A DNA stretch of 64,000 nt from Cymodocea nodosa (Eukaryota; Streptophyta; Magnoliopsida; Alismatales; Cymodoceaceae): the NCBI GenBank assembly GCA_036874045.1, contig CM072337.1, forward strand, positions 6,882,001 to 6,946,000. Direction: 5' to 3'. The position numbers and the translations under genes were made by a program. Shown one piece after another: positions 11,467 to 21,765 of this stretch; the first letter of the stretch is position 1; each line of letters starts with the position of its first letter. The notes beneath the pieces were generated by a model. It saw only the letters and a list, made by a program, of their open reading frames with translations, had not been told where the DNA came from and did no database searches.

Positions 11467-11822
11467 ATCTTTTAAATCACAATTATTAGCACCCTATCCA
11501 AAAAGATTACAACAAACATTTCCTGAAAAATAAGAAAAAATTAGAGAAATTTTTGAAAAAGTACAAGTTAACATTCCTTTGTTAGATTTATTGTAGAAAA
11601 TGCCACCTTGTGCTAAATTTCTTAAGGATTGGTGTACTAAGAAAAGAGAGAAAAGTTTTAAGGAAAGTCTTTTTAGCTGAGTAAAGTAGTTCCCTATTTC
11701 TGCCACAAATTCCTAAAAAGTTATCTGATCTTGGAATCCCTGTTATATCATGCACCATAGGAAATACCATTCTAGAAAGAACCTTAATAGACTTAGGTGT
11801 AGGTATAAATGTTATGCCAAGT
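11467..11822 (+). pseudogene. Gypsy-1 protease, N-terminal part
   Basis: Reads with stops and a frameshift as KIREIFEKVQVNIPLLDLL, MPPCAKFLKDWCTKK, then LIDLGVGINVMPSD. The last is the Athila-type protease active site DLGA/S with Asp as catalytic residue. The gene is cut immediately after it by the solo LTR at 11823-13324; the rest of the domain resumes at 13325. Confidence 0.85.
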
Positions 11823-11939
11823 GATAATGCAAAAATCAATGTAAGGTTTTGAATTGTATTTATCAGGATTAGTCTATATAGTAAAAAGATCAGAAGACAA
11901 ACAAATCGAAGTAGCAAAGAAGTTGTAGTAAATCTCAGA

Positions 11940-12710
11940 ATGTGCTACCACAGATAATCAGACAGTTAAGAAGGATTGAATGATCAAATAGTTAAGGAGT
12001 TAACTATCCAGAAGCTTAAAGGACTTTTTGGAGAGTTACAAGTATAACTATCTGAAAGTTAAGTTATTCAATTAATCACGTGCAGAAATACAGAACGGAA
12101 GGACGTTTCGGAGAGTTACAGGTATAACTATCCGAAAGTTAAGTCATTCAATTAATCACGTGCAGAAATACAGAATGGAAGCTTAAAGGACTTGTCAAAG
12201 AGTTAGATAACTATTCGAGTTTTCTTTTTGGAGAGTTAGATAACTATTTGAGTTTTTCGGTGAGTTACAAGTATAACTTTCTGGAACTTAAGTCATCCTA
12301 TTACGCACGTGCAGAATGGAGAAGCCGGTAGTCAAAAGTTTAAAGGAAAAATTGAAGAGTTAGATAATTATCTGAAATCTCAAAGAGAGTTTTGGTGAGT
12401 TACAGTTTAACTATCCAAAACTTAAGTCATTGAATTTCCCACGTGTAGAATTCCAAAGAGAAGCTCAAATAAGTTTTCAGAGAGTTAAAAAGATAAATAT
12501 CTGAATATTCAAGAAAGTTTCGATGAGTTATAGTTTAACTATCCGAAACTTAAGTCATTGAATTTCCCACGTGCAGAATTCCAGATAGAAGCTCAAATAA
12601 GTTTTCGGAGAGTTAGAAAGATAACTATCTGAAATCTTGAAGCGTTTCGGTGAGTTACAGGGATAACCATCCAAAACATAAGTCAGTCTTTTATGCACGT
12701 GCTGAATTAA
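11940..12710 (+). promoter_or_regulatory. Palindrome/CTTAAG/G-box array in solo LTR U3
   Basis: Seen directly: repeated CGGAGAGTTA or CGGTGAGTTAC followed within 5-8 bases by TAACTATCCGAA, each followed by CTTAAGTCATTNAATT and CACGTGCAGAAT. One ~60-base block occurs twice almost unchanged (near 12035 and 12110). The array ends upstream of TATATATA at 12837. Confidence 0.6.
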
Positions 12711-13279
12711 AGAAAATCAGAAGGATATCTTGAAATAACTTTCTGAACGGTAACTTACCGTATTTGGGATTGAAGTCTAATCAAGTACAGTAGAATACAT
12801 CCATTGGAAGAAAATATGATCATTACACATGTTTGGTATATATACAAGATACAGACAATGGATTTAGATAGCTTTTTGCTCATATACATACTTAAACCAA
12901 GCTCAATAGAAGAAAAACTTTAGAGATCAAATCATCTTCAATAGTTACAGACTGAATTTTAGAAGCTCATCACACACTCAACTTTGTTGCTCACAAGCTA
13001 GTGTTTACTGAAGTACACGGATCAAAACTTCAGAGAAAGGATTGATTGAAGCTTCAACAAGGAAGCTCAAGTGAATGGTTGGTTGGTTCTTGCTTAAACT
13101 TTAAAGCAAGTGATTGTAAGTTTGCAAGAGTTTAGTGAAGCCCAAGTATCCCTTGGGGGTGGACTAGCCGTAAGTGGTGAATCACCTAAAATCTCTGTGT
13201 GAATTCTTTTATTGTGTGCTTGCTATCTCTTTACATTAAACTACTTCTAAAAGGTTAAGAAACGAATTATTACCATTCG

Positions 13280-13299
13280 CCCCCCCCCCCCCCCCCCCC
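13280..13299 (+). repeat. C20 homopolymer
   Basis: Twenty consecutive C residues within the LTR 3' end. The matching position in the copia A 3' LTR (2060-2066) has about seven. Such a run is slippage-prone and may also be a sequencing or assembly artefact. Confidence 0.9.
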
Positions 13300-13324
13300 T
13301 TTGGTAAGCCTTAAGGTCCTAACA

Positions 13325-13950
13325 ATATTTGCATCCTTAGGATTAGAAGGCTTTCTCTACTAGGACTGTTATTCAATTAGCTGATAGAAGTATAAGATAC
13401 CTTAGAGGAAAAATAGAGGATGTCTTAATTAAAATAAAAAACTTCATATATCCTATTGATATTGTAATTTTGGATCCCAACAAATTTAGCATCAAAATAG
13501 TGATACATCTTTAATTTTGGGAAGACCATTTTTAGCAACATTAGGGGCTGTTATTAATTGTAAAACTGGAGTAATGAAGTTAGCATATGGTAATGATGAT
13601 ACTCAACTAAATATTTTCAAACTAGAAAAGTTTGAGGAGTTAGAAATATCCTTACATACCATAGATTTTTTAGAGGATGAAGGAGATATGCTAGATTATG
13701 TGATTCAAGAAGAGTTAAATAGGCAACTCAATTCTAAAACTTTAGAGGAAAGTGAAAGCATAAATATAGAAGGAGATCAAGAAGAAATTAATTTAGAAAA
13801 TGATGATGTTCAATTAAGAGCTCTAGCTTCTAATGGGCGACAATTAGAATTAAAACATTTACCTCTTGAATTAACCTATATATTTCTGGAAGAAAAACGA
13901 ACATGTTCAATCATTATTACTTCAAATTTAAAGGAAGATCAAATTGCTAA
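13325..13950 (+). pseudogene. Gypsy-1 protease C-terminal part and protease-RT linker
   Basis: After the solo LTR the protease resumes (IFASLGLEG equivalent, then IRYLRGKIEDVLIKIKNF) and reaches ILGRPFLATLGAVINCKTGVMKLAYG, the ILGRPFL flap-end block of Athila/Tat proteases. A Glu/Asp-rich linker of about 90 residues follows (ILEDEGDML-like and EGDQEEINLENDD), then LELKHLPLELTYIFLEE, corresponding to the LKPLP-LKYAFL block that precedes RT. An open frame runs from 13517. Confidence 0.88.
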
Positions 13951-14710
13951 ATTAAAAGATGTAGTCAAAACTTATAAAGAAGCAATAGGATGGACTACGA
14001 TTAATATAAAAGGGTTAAGTGCTACTTTATACTGTCACCACATATATTTAGAAGAGAATGCTAAACCTGTTAGAATTCCTGAGAGGAGATTAAATCAAAG
14101 CCTTAAAGTAGTTAGGAAGGAAATAGTTAAATGGTTAGATAATGACATAATTTATCTAATTTCTGATAGCTCATGGGTTAGCCCAATCCATGTAGTTCCC
14201 AAGAAATCAGGATTAATAGTTATTAGGAATGAAAGTCAAGACTTGATACCTACTAGAATTCAATCAGGCTAGAGAGTGTATATAGATTATAGAAAGATGA
14301 ATGCAGTGACTAGGAAAGATCATTTTTCCTTACCTTTCATAGATCAAATGCTAGAAAAATTAGCAGGGCAAGAATATTTTTGTTTCCTAGACGGGTATTC
14401 AGGATATAACCAAGTCCTAGTGGCATTAGAGGATCAAGAGAAAACAACTTTCACCTGTCCTAATGGAACTTATACTTTTAAGAGAATGCCATTCGGACTA
14501 TGCAATGCACTAGCCACCTTTCAAAGGTGTATGCAAGGCATATTCACTGGAATGACTGAAGACTTTTTAGAAATATTTATGGATGATTTTACTGTTAATG
14601 GAACTTCATATGAAATGTGTTTAAACAATTTAGACCAAGTATTAAAACGCTGTGTGGAAAAAAGTCTGGTTCTGAATTGGGAAAAATGTCACTTCATGGT
14701 TAAATAAGGA
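13951..14710 (+). pseudogene. Gypsy-1 reverse transcriptase
   Basis: Blocks in order: VSPIHVVPKKSG, a stop at 14272, then [61 protein letters not shown] and FMDDFTVNG. FMDD is the YXDD catalytic motif in the form used by Athila-like elements. The IPTRIQSGW region is a lineage marker. A stop at 14705 ends the open part. Domain order (protease, RT, RNase H, integrase) proves Ty3/gypsy. Confidence 0.95.
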
Positions 14711-15400
14711 ATAGTCTTAGGACATGTTGTTTCAAAGAAAGGGTTGGAAGTAGATAAAGCTAAAATAGAAGTAATTTCTAATCTACCAGAACCTAAATCA
14801 GTAAAAGATATTAGATCATTTCTAGGACATGTTGGATTTTATAGAAGATTTATTAAAGATTTTAGCAAAATAGCAAGACCTTTAACCAATCTATTAAAAG
14901 ATGTCCCATTCAATTTTGATAAAAATTGCAAAGAAGCATTTTTCAAGCTTAAAACTAGCTTAATTTCAACTCCTATAATTCAAGCACCTGATTAGAGCCA
15001 TCCATTTGAATCAATGTGCAATGCATTTGATTTTGCTGTAGGAGTAGTGTTGGGACAAAAGATAGAAAAATCTCCTAGAGTGATTCATTATGTAAGCAAA
15101 ACCTTAAATGATGCTCAAGTTAATTATACAACTACTGAAAAAGAACTGTTAGCTGTTGTGTTTGCCTAAGAAAAGTTTAGATCATATCTGATTGGAGCTA
15201 AAGTGATAGTATACACGGATCATTCAGCTTTAAAACACCTAATAGCAAAAAAAGAGACCAAACCTAGATTGATCCGGTGGATATTATTATTACAAGAATT
15301 TGATCTAGAAATTAAAGATAAAAAAAGTTGTGAGAATGTAGTAGCAGTTCATTTATCAAGATTACAAAAAGAAAAATCAAATATTGAAATTAAGGATAAT
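14711..15400 (+). pseudogene. Gypsy-1 RNase H
   Basis: Contains RSFLGHVGFYRRFIKDFS, LTNLLKDVPFNFD, the CNAFDFAVG block (gypsy-3 has the canonical CDASDFAVG with catalytic Asp), TTEKELLAVVFA and [11 protein letters not shown]. Stops lie at about 14995 and 15168. It ends in the DHLSRL-type block, here VHLSRLQ. The Asp to Asn change and the stops show it is dead. Confidence 0.92.
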
Positions 15401-16740
15401 TTTCCTGATGAACAATTAATGACCATCAACACAATGCCTTGGTATGTAGACATAGTTAATTACTTAGTTACTGGTTTAACACCTAAAGATTGGAATAGAC
15501 TGGATAAGAAATTGTTCTTTTCAAGAGTAAAATATTACTATTGGGAAGACCCATACTTATTTAAGAAATGTCTTGATTTGGTTTTAAGGAGGTGTGTTCC
15601 AGAAATTGAATATCAGAGCATATTATCTTTCTACCATGACCAAGCATGTGGAGGGCATTTTGGTTCAGGGAAAACTGCTGCTAAAATTCTACAATGTGGA
15701 TTTTATTGGCCAACACTATTCAAAGATACTCATAAATATTGCTTAAGTTGTTTAAAATGTCAACAAATAGGAAGAATATCAAAGAGGAATATGCTGCCTC
15801 TTAATCTTATTGTTGAGGTTGAAATCTTTGATGTATGGGGAATAGATTTTATGGGTATATTTCCTACGTCTAATCAATTTAATTATATATTGTTGGGAGT
15901 GGATTATGTATCTAAATGGATAGAAGCTATTCCTACAAAAACTAATGACAATAAAGTGGTAATACAATTTATAAGAACCAATATAATTGCCAGATTTGGG
16001 ATACCTAAGCTATTATCAGTGATAGAGGAACTCATTTCTGTAATAGAAGTTTTGAAGCCTTAATGAAGAAATATGGAGTAAACCACAAAATTACAACATC
16101 ATATCATCCGCAAACTAGTGGACAAGTAGAAAGTGCAAACAAACAAATTAAGTTAATCTTAGAAAAAGTAGTAAATCCTATTAGAACAGATTGGGCTAAT
16201 AGATTGATTGATGTACTTTGGGCTTACAGAATTACTTATAAGACAAGCTTAGGTATGTCACCTTTTAGACTAGTATATGGAAAAAGTTGTCGTTTACCAG
16301 TTGAAATTGAACATAAAGCTTATTGGGCATTAAAAACTCTAAACACTAATTTAAATCAAGCTGTTGAAAGTAGGAAAATACAATTGATTGAATTAAAAGA
16401 ATTTAGGAATGAAGCTTATTCAAAAACTATAAGAGAAAAAGAGAAAATGAAGTTCTGGCATGGTAGGAAAATTATTCCAAAAACCTTTGAAATAGGACAA
16501 GAAGTATATCTTTACATGACTAGACTCCATAACCATCTAGGAAAATTAAGATCTAGATGGGCAGGACCTTACATAGTTCGAAATATTTATCCTTACGGAG
16601 TTATTGAAATTGAAAATCCTAAAAATCAGAATATATTTAAAGTAAATGGACAAAGACTTAAGCCTATTCTGAAAACACTAAAAAGCTCATTTGGAATTAT
16701 AGAAGAAGTAAGAGTAGAGGATTATTCGAGCTCTACTTAG
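15401..16740 (+). pseudogene. Gypsy-1 integrase
   Basis: The zinc region has the His/Cys set in [13 protein letters not shown] and CLSCLKCQQ. The core has Asp in VWGIDFMG and, in the next open frame, Glu in [15 protein letters not shown] 1-base deletion near 16010 relative to gypsy-3 (61025-61035) takes the middle Asp block (SDRGTHF) out of frame. The C-terminal part reads to [28 protein letters not shown] and KVNGQRLKP, the GPF/Y-type C-terminal module. Translation ends at 16740. Confidence 0.93.
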
Positions 16741-17454
16741 TAAAAAAATTTTTGAGCATAAAAAGAAAACTTTATTTAAATATAATATCGGTTAAACCAA
16801 AAGGAATTATCGATTTTACCGAAACATATTTTAAAAATAGAAAAAAATTGTTGTGGTTCAACTGACAAGATCCATCGATCTAACCGAAACACAAAAATAT
16901 AAAAAGATATTTATATTATATTTAGTTTAATGTTAGTGTTACCGAAGTATAGTATCGGTTCGACCGATAGGAAAAAAAAAGGGGGAAAAATATATGTAAT
17001 TTAGGTTCAACCAAGGAATATAATGGTTTGACCGAAAAATTTTAAAGTGTGGAAAAAGTAAGATCGGCTAGATCGGAAATTCTTCGGTCTTGACCGAAGT
17101 AAAAATTATTATTATATGCATTTTTATTAGATATAACTTTATAGGAAGTCCGTTGAGTTACACGTACAACGAACTTACTCCGTTGAGTCTAAGATAAGTT
17201 AACAAACTTACCCTGTTGAGTTAACTCTAACTCAACGGAGTACTGTAGTTAAGTCCACAGACTAAGTCCGTGGAGTTAACCATAATTCCACAGATGAGAG
17301 AGTGAGAGTTTTGCGTGGGAAGTGACCCGATTACCTGCCTAAACTTAGGGCTTATTTATACTAAACTTAGGGTTTGGGGGCATTATCCACAGAATCATTT
17401 AGAACTTAGAACAATAGAGATCAGAGTGATTCCGTTCCATTGTGTAACTCCATG
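16741..17454 (+). promoter_or_regulatory. Gypsy-1 pol-ORF3 spacer: two palindrome families and TATA-like box
   Basis: First half (about 16785-17105): repeated CGGTT...AACCGA and TCGGTTCGACCGA motifs. Second half (about 17145-17300): CCGTTGAGTTA arms paired with TAACTCAACGG, for example GTTGAGTTA-ACTC-TAACTCAAC at about 17215-17240, and a GTGGAGTTAACC with a partner. A TATA-like TTATTTATA lies at 17352-17360, about 95 bases before the ORF3 ATG. Gypsy-3 has the same layout at 62045-62757. An internal promoter for ORF3 is inferred. Confidence 0.55.
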
Positions 17455-20222
17455 ATGAGGAAGATGACACCCAAGTTCTGGGAAAATGTAGTTGACACGT
17501 CAGAATTTCTTAAAGATTTAGAGGAATGGCACATGAGGCAGAAAATCAAGAATACGACGAGGGAAAAAGAGTTACAAAAGGTAGAATCTAACCTTTTCTA
17601 CTAGAGGAAAGTGTTAGTAGATTTGGGTATACAAATATCTCAGATAATGGAAACTAGAATCAAAGTTGCTACGGAAGTTGTTGTAAGTAGAGAGAGGAGA
17701 ATCAAGCCAAATAATGAAGTTGCCCTATAACTAATCCAACGTAAGTCCCACCACTGGTTCAAAAGACGCATAGGTAGACGGGCTCAGTGGGCAATCTGGG
17801 AGCAACAAAGGAAAGAAAATGAAGAAGAGGCAACTGAAGAACAAGAGGAACTGATTGTTGAAAGACCTGTTCCTAAAGAACAGTAGCTAGGACCTTCAAT
17901 TCCACCACTAAGGCTGTTGGAACGAGCAGCAATTTTGGGGCCTTCTACTGAGGAAGAAAGAAGAGAATTTCAAGAATTGGTTCAAATAGGAAAAGACCAA
18001 GGAGAATCAGAAGAATTGGCAGTAGCTATAGCACATCTGGTTTTGATGCACGGTGCAAAAAGAGGACTATAGAAAAGTTGAAAGCCCAATATAAAATCAA
18101 AGTGGAACAGCATCAAGAAGCTACTGCTAGACCTATTGCAAAAGGAGATGAAGTTTGTCCTTCGAGACCAAAAATTATAGAAAAAGTTAAACAGGAAGAG
18201 CCAGTACTTGTGGCTCAAAGGCCTATAGAGCCCATTTTTGTAGATTTAATCTTAAAAGAAGAAGAGGAAGACCAGGCAAAATTAATCAGAAGAAGGAAAG
18301 AAAAAGAGATAGTGCTTGAATATCAAGAGGAGATTAAATCTGAAATACCAAGATCAGTAGGGCCTGTAGAGTCGATTTTTGTAAACCTGCTATCTGATTC
18401 TAAAGAGGAGCAAGAGCAGCAGCAAGAGGAAAAAGAAGAAGAAAATCAGGCTAAAACTAGTCTGTAGCCTGTACAAGCAGAAGAAACAAAAGTTAGGGTA
18501 AAAGCTGATTTGCCCGTAACTCCATCCCAATCTGCCACAGAATCAGAAAGAACAGTGATATTGCAGATTGGTAGTCAAGAGGAAGAAGAAAAAGAAGAAA
18601 ATGAACAAGAAGCTAAATAATTACATGTAGAAAGAGATGACTCGATAGATTCCACTGAAGAGCAAAGAACTCTTCTGCAAATTTTGGACAATATTCAAGA
18701 CAGAGTGGAGAGTTCTACCGGCTCACCACCACAGACAAAAGCAGAAGCAAAAATATAGGAATCTGCGGAGCATTTTTAGTCAATTCTGTTGGGTTCCAGC
18801 ACATGTTTCCAGTTGGTGTGTGTCCTAACAATCGCTTGCGTTGAGAGATGCCTCACGTTGTCCCGTGACATGTGGCATGATTGAAAGTTGGAGACCAAAT
18901 GCCGAGGTCACACTTGAACAGCACACGACTGGGTGCTAAGAACCTTTAATAGGATCTTGAGGAGCCTTTGCTAACACCTTGGGGTTTTAGCATAGATGGT
19001 AGCACCCGATCCTAACAAGTGGTATTAGAGCAAGGGGTTGGGGGTTCGAGTCCCAACAGACGCATATTGCGTCTATGTGTGCTGGGGGGGGTGATTGTTG
19101 GGTGTCTAGCACATGTTTCTAGTTGGCGTGTGTTTTAACAATCGCTTGTGTTGAGAGATGCCTCACACTGTCCCGTGACATGTGGCATGATTGAAAGTTG
19201 GAGACCAAATGCCTTGGTCACACTTGAACAGCACGCAGTTGGGTGCTAAGAACCTTTAACAAGATGTTGAGGAGCCTTTGCTAACACCTTGGGGTTTTAG
19301 CATAGATGGTAGCACCCGATCCTAACAAGTTCAAGTTCAGCATATGGAAGAGGAAGTTCAAGAACAAACCCCTTTGGAGCAACAAATTCACATTCTTGAC
19401 TCGACTGAAACAACAATTATAAATGAAGTACACTTTTGGAGTCAAGAAGCTTATAATAAATACCAAGAGATAAGGGGTTGTGATATCATTTACAGTAGAC
19501 CAGTAAATTGAGACGGAATGCAAGAAATCAAAGATTTATTTGAGTTCCAAGAAAGAGGGCATGCAGTATATGAAAATCTAGTGCCCTACTTTTATGCAAA
19601 CTTAAGAGAAGGAGAAGGAGGATTAATTTCCAACGTGGAGGAAGCTGATGTATAGATAACACCAGAGCTTCTCCACAACATTCTAGGATTAAAAAATGAA
19701 GGACTAGAAATTCTGGAAAGCACAACTGTAATCGAGTGGACAGAACAGACCATAAAGGATTGTTTAGCTATCAATCCTGGTGTGCCATTATTAAATAGAA
19801 TGAAGCAATTAAATGGTAAAGCACACATGATAGCTAACATTTTGATTAAGAATGTCTACCAATGATAAGGCCATGATATAGAACTGAGTCAATTTGTCAA
19901 ATGGGCCACATATGCAGTTGTGAACAAAATTTAGATAAATTGGTCTGTAGTTTTTATCTCCAAGCTGAGAATAGTGAAGAAGAAATTATTTTATGGAGAT
20001 CTGATTCCATTGCTAATGGTGGATTGTATCGATTTCACTAAATGGGCATCCAAAAGGATAAGATCTAGAACCATTTTAGTGAAAGAGTATAGAAATTATG
20101 CTGCTGCAGAGATTGCTGAACCTTCTAGAGGAGTTACAGGAGCTGTAGAAAGGATTAACCAATTAGAGCAACAAGTAGAAAGACTCCAGAAGGAAGTAGA
20201 TGAACTTGGGAGAAAAGATTAA
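17455..20222 (+). pseudogene. Gypsy-1 ORF3, accessory protein (split by TRIM)
   Basis: An ORF downstream of pol, about 740 codons after removing the TRIM at 18787-19327. The start is ATG 17455 by alignment with gypsy-3 (MAKMTPKFWE). N-terminal ~100 residues: MTPKFWENVVDTSEFLKD, KELQKVES, METRIKVA and RRIGRRAQWAIWEQQRK. The middle is Glu/Lys/Gln-rich, with an internal repeat of the type PIEPIFVDLILKEEEE and PVESIFVNLLSDSKEE. The C-terminal domain has FWSQEAYNKYQE, FYANLREGEGG, LLHNILGLKNEG, WATYAVVNK and FYGDLIPLLM, then a coiled coil (INQLEQQVERLQKEVDEL). The C-terminal domain loosely recalls the 'putative plant transposon protein' domain seen in some plant retroelements; that is recall, not a search. 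Function unknown. Several stops. Confidence 0.75.
18787..19327 (+). mobile_element. TRIM (541 bp) with terminal repeats, inserted in ORF3
   Basis: Terminal repeats 18787-19017 (231 bp) and 19096-19327 (232 bp) start TGTTGGGT and end GATCCTAACA. After the first repeat comes TGGTATTAGAGC (19020-19031), one transition from the tRNA-iMet primer site. Before the second is a G-rich tract (19081-19095). The internal part is only 78 bp and noncoding. Flanks AATTC (18782-18786) and AGTTC (19328-19332) are a 5-bp target duplication with one transition; gypsy-2 shows the empty site near 25467. This meets all criteria of a terminal-repeat retrotransposon in miniature. It needs enzymes from another copia element. 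Confidence 0.95.
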
Positions 20223-21186
20223 ATTGCATTATTCGTCTACTTGTATATATTTGTATGAAAAATATCTGATTGATTGTAATGTAAATTATTCATATAAATG
20301 AATCTATGTTATTCAGATGTTTTTGTATTAGTGTTGGAGAATGATGTAATGGATGAATTATCTTGAATATTATATAATTGTTTGAACAAGATGCAAGATT
20401 GTTTAAAATATATACAAATTTGTTGAATGACAGGATTAAATGCAAGATAACTAGTTAATGCTGAAAATATCTGCATGCTGTAGAGTAAAATATAAATTTT
20501 GCATAATATGAAATGAACTGTAAGTTAAATATTTATATAATGTTCAGATTCAAATGAGTTTAATGACATGTATTTAACTTTATTTAAGTTAACAGAATGT
20601 AGGAGAGAAAAATATATAACTTAATACAAGGAGTAAGGTTTAGAGGTTGCTTAGTGTTAACTTAACGAAGTAAGATCATTGAGTTAACCTTAACTCCACG
20701 AGGTCAATAATATAATATAAGGTTACTCCGTTGAGTTATCTATAACTCAACGAAGTTAGTCCGTAGAGTTAGCAATAGTAATTGAAGCTTGTCCGTTGAG
20801 TTAACTGTAACTCAACAAGGTTAGTTTGTGGATTAAGCTAAACAGTTATTCTTTTAGCCACGAACAAAACTTTGTAGATCTAGTGGTTATTAAAATTTGA
20901 AATTAGAAGTGACACACGTACCCATAAAAATAGGAACCGCACTACACGTTACAAGACACGTTCTTGCAACGAGATTCATTTGCTTTATGGACGTGCATTA
21001 TAAATATAGAACAGAATGTTATTTACGAGTTACCAGCACTTTTGAAAGAAAAGGAACTTCGTTGAGGAGTTGGAAGGAGAAGCAACTGATTCAACTTCAT
21101 CCATCAACAACTATTTACTAAGTATAAAGCTTCAGACTAGTATATAATTAATCTTCTGTTAGTTTACTTTATGTTAAGAGTTTATG
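20223..21186 (+). promoter_or_regulatory. Spacer before gag/ORF4 cassette: palindromes and TATA-like box
   Basis: An AT-rich noncoding stretch. From about 20640 to 20830 it carries repeated GTTGAGTTA arms and TAACTCAACG arms. A TATA-like TATAAATA with a preceding GGACGTGC lies at about 20991-21008. The homologous spacer in gypsy-2 (26383-27434) precedes ORF4 instead. A second internal promoter is inferred. Confidence 0.5.
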
Positions 21187-21765
21187 AGCACATGGATTCG
21201 TTCTCCTAGCACTAAAAGATTAGTAAGAACACCTACACAAGATTCTTCAACATAGCGACGTATTGAAGTATTTTTTGAATTAGACTTTAATGAAATCCTT
21301 AGGGGTGTAGCTAACCTTTCTTTAAAAGAGAACGAAGATATGGCTGCTCCAGTAGAGAAACCATTAGGGGAAATTCTGTATCCTGAATTAGTTGATGAAC
21401 CTTCATGTATTCGATTGCCAAACTTTGAGGGAGATAGGTTTGAACTGAAATCTAATTATATTAGTCAATTGCCACATTTTTATGGATTAGAAAGAGAGGA
21501 TGCTTATTATTTCCTTAGAGAATTTAACAAAGTTTGTCAAATGATGAAAATGCTGAACATGAGTATTGATGCTATTAAACTTAGATATATCCCTTTTGCT
21601 TTAAAAGACACAGCTAAGAGATGGTTATATACTTTGTCACTTGATTCAATTTCTGCATGGACTGAATTTTGCTCTGTTTTTCTAGAAAAATATTATCCAA
21701 CACATCAAACGATTAAAAAAAAAGAAAAACAAAATATCAATCCAGTTTGTTGGTATCTGTTCTAG
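21187..21765 (+). pseudogene. Gypsy gag capsid-like segment, in 3' position
   Basis: From ATG 21340 it reads ILYPELVDEPSCIRLP, FELKSNYISQLPHFYG, EDAYYFLREFNKVC, LRYIPFALKDTAKRWLYTL and SAWTEFCSVFLEKYYPT. This is the Retrotrans_gag (capsid-like) domain of Athila/Tat gag, with its hallmark LR-FPFSL-D-A--WL pattern. The frame is open upstream to 21187 apart from one stop. It breaks off after YYPTHQT, where the A-rich 3' UTR starts. It sits downstream of pol and ORF3, where gypsy-2 and gypsy-4 have ORF4. Finding gag here and not 5' of the zinc knuckle is abnormal. Confidence 0.8.

Larger units (their letters stand above)
11823..13324 (+). repeat. Copia-A-type solo LTR in gypsy-1 protease
   Basis: Ends in GGTCCTAACA and contains the copia A LTR landmarks in order: GATAATGCAAAAATCAATG at the start, palindrome array (about 11940-12700), TATATATA at 12837-12844, a GGGGGTGGACTAGCCGT block near 13155 and a C run. 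The first ~20 bases of the LTR are missing: gypsy GATA is fused to LTR GATAATGC. No internal region is present. Against gypsy-3 (58330-58360) the insert interrupts continuous protease sequence. Confidence 0.9.

Noticed and set aside
15779-15967. Minus-strand reading frame opposite the gypsy-1 integrase (and 60799-61056 in gypsy-3)
   Set aside because: Shadow of the integrase frame; conserved only because the plus strand codes.
19018-19075. tRNA or SINE: GGTTCGAGTCCC looks like a T-arm or pol III B box next to TGGTATTAGAGC
   Set aside because: It sits between two 231-bp direct repeats directly after an LTR end. The first motif is a primer binding site and no A box or cloverleaf can be folded. 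TRIM explains all of it.
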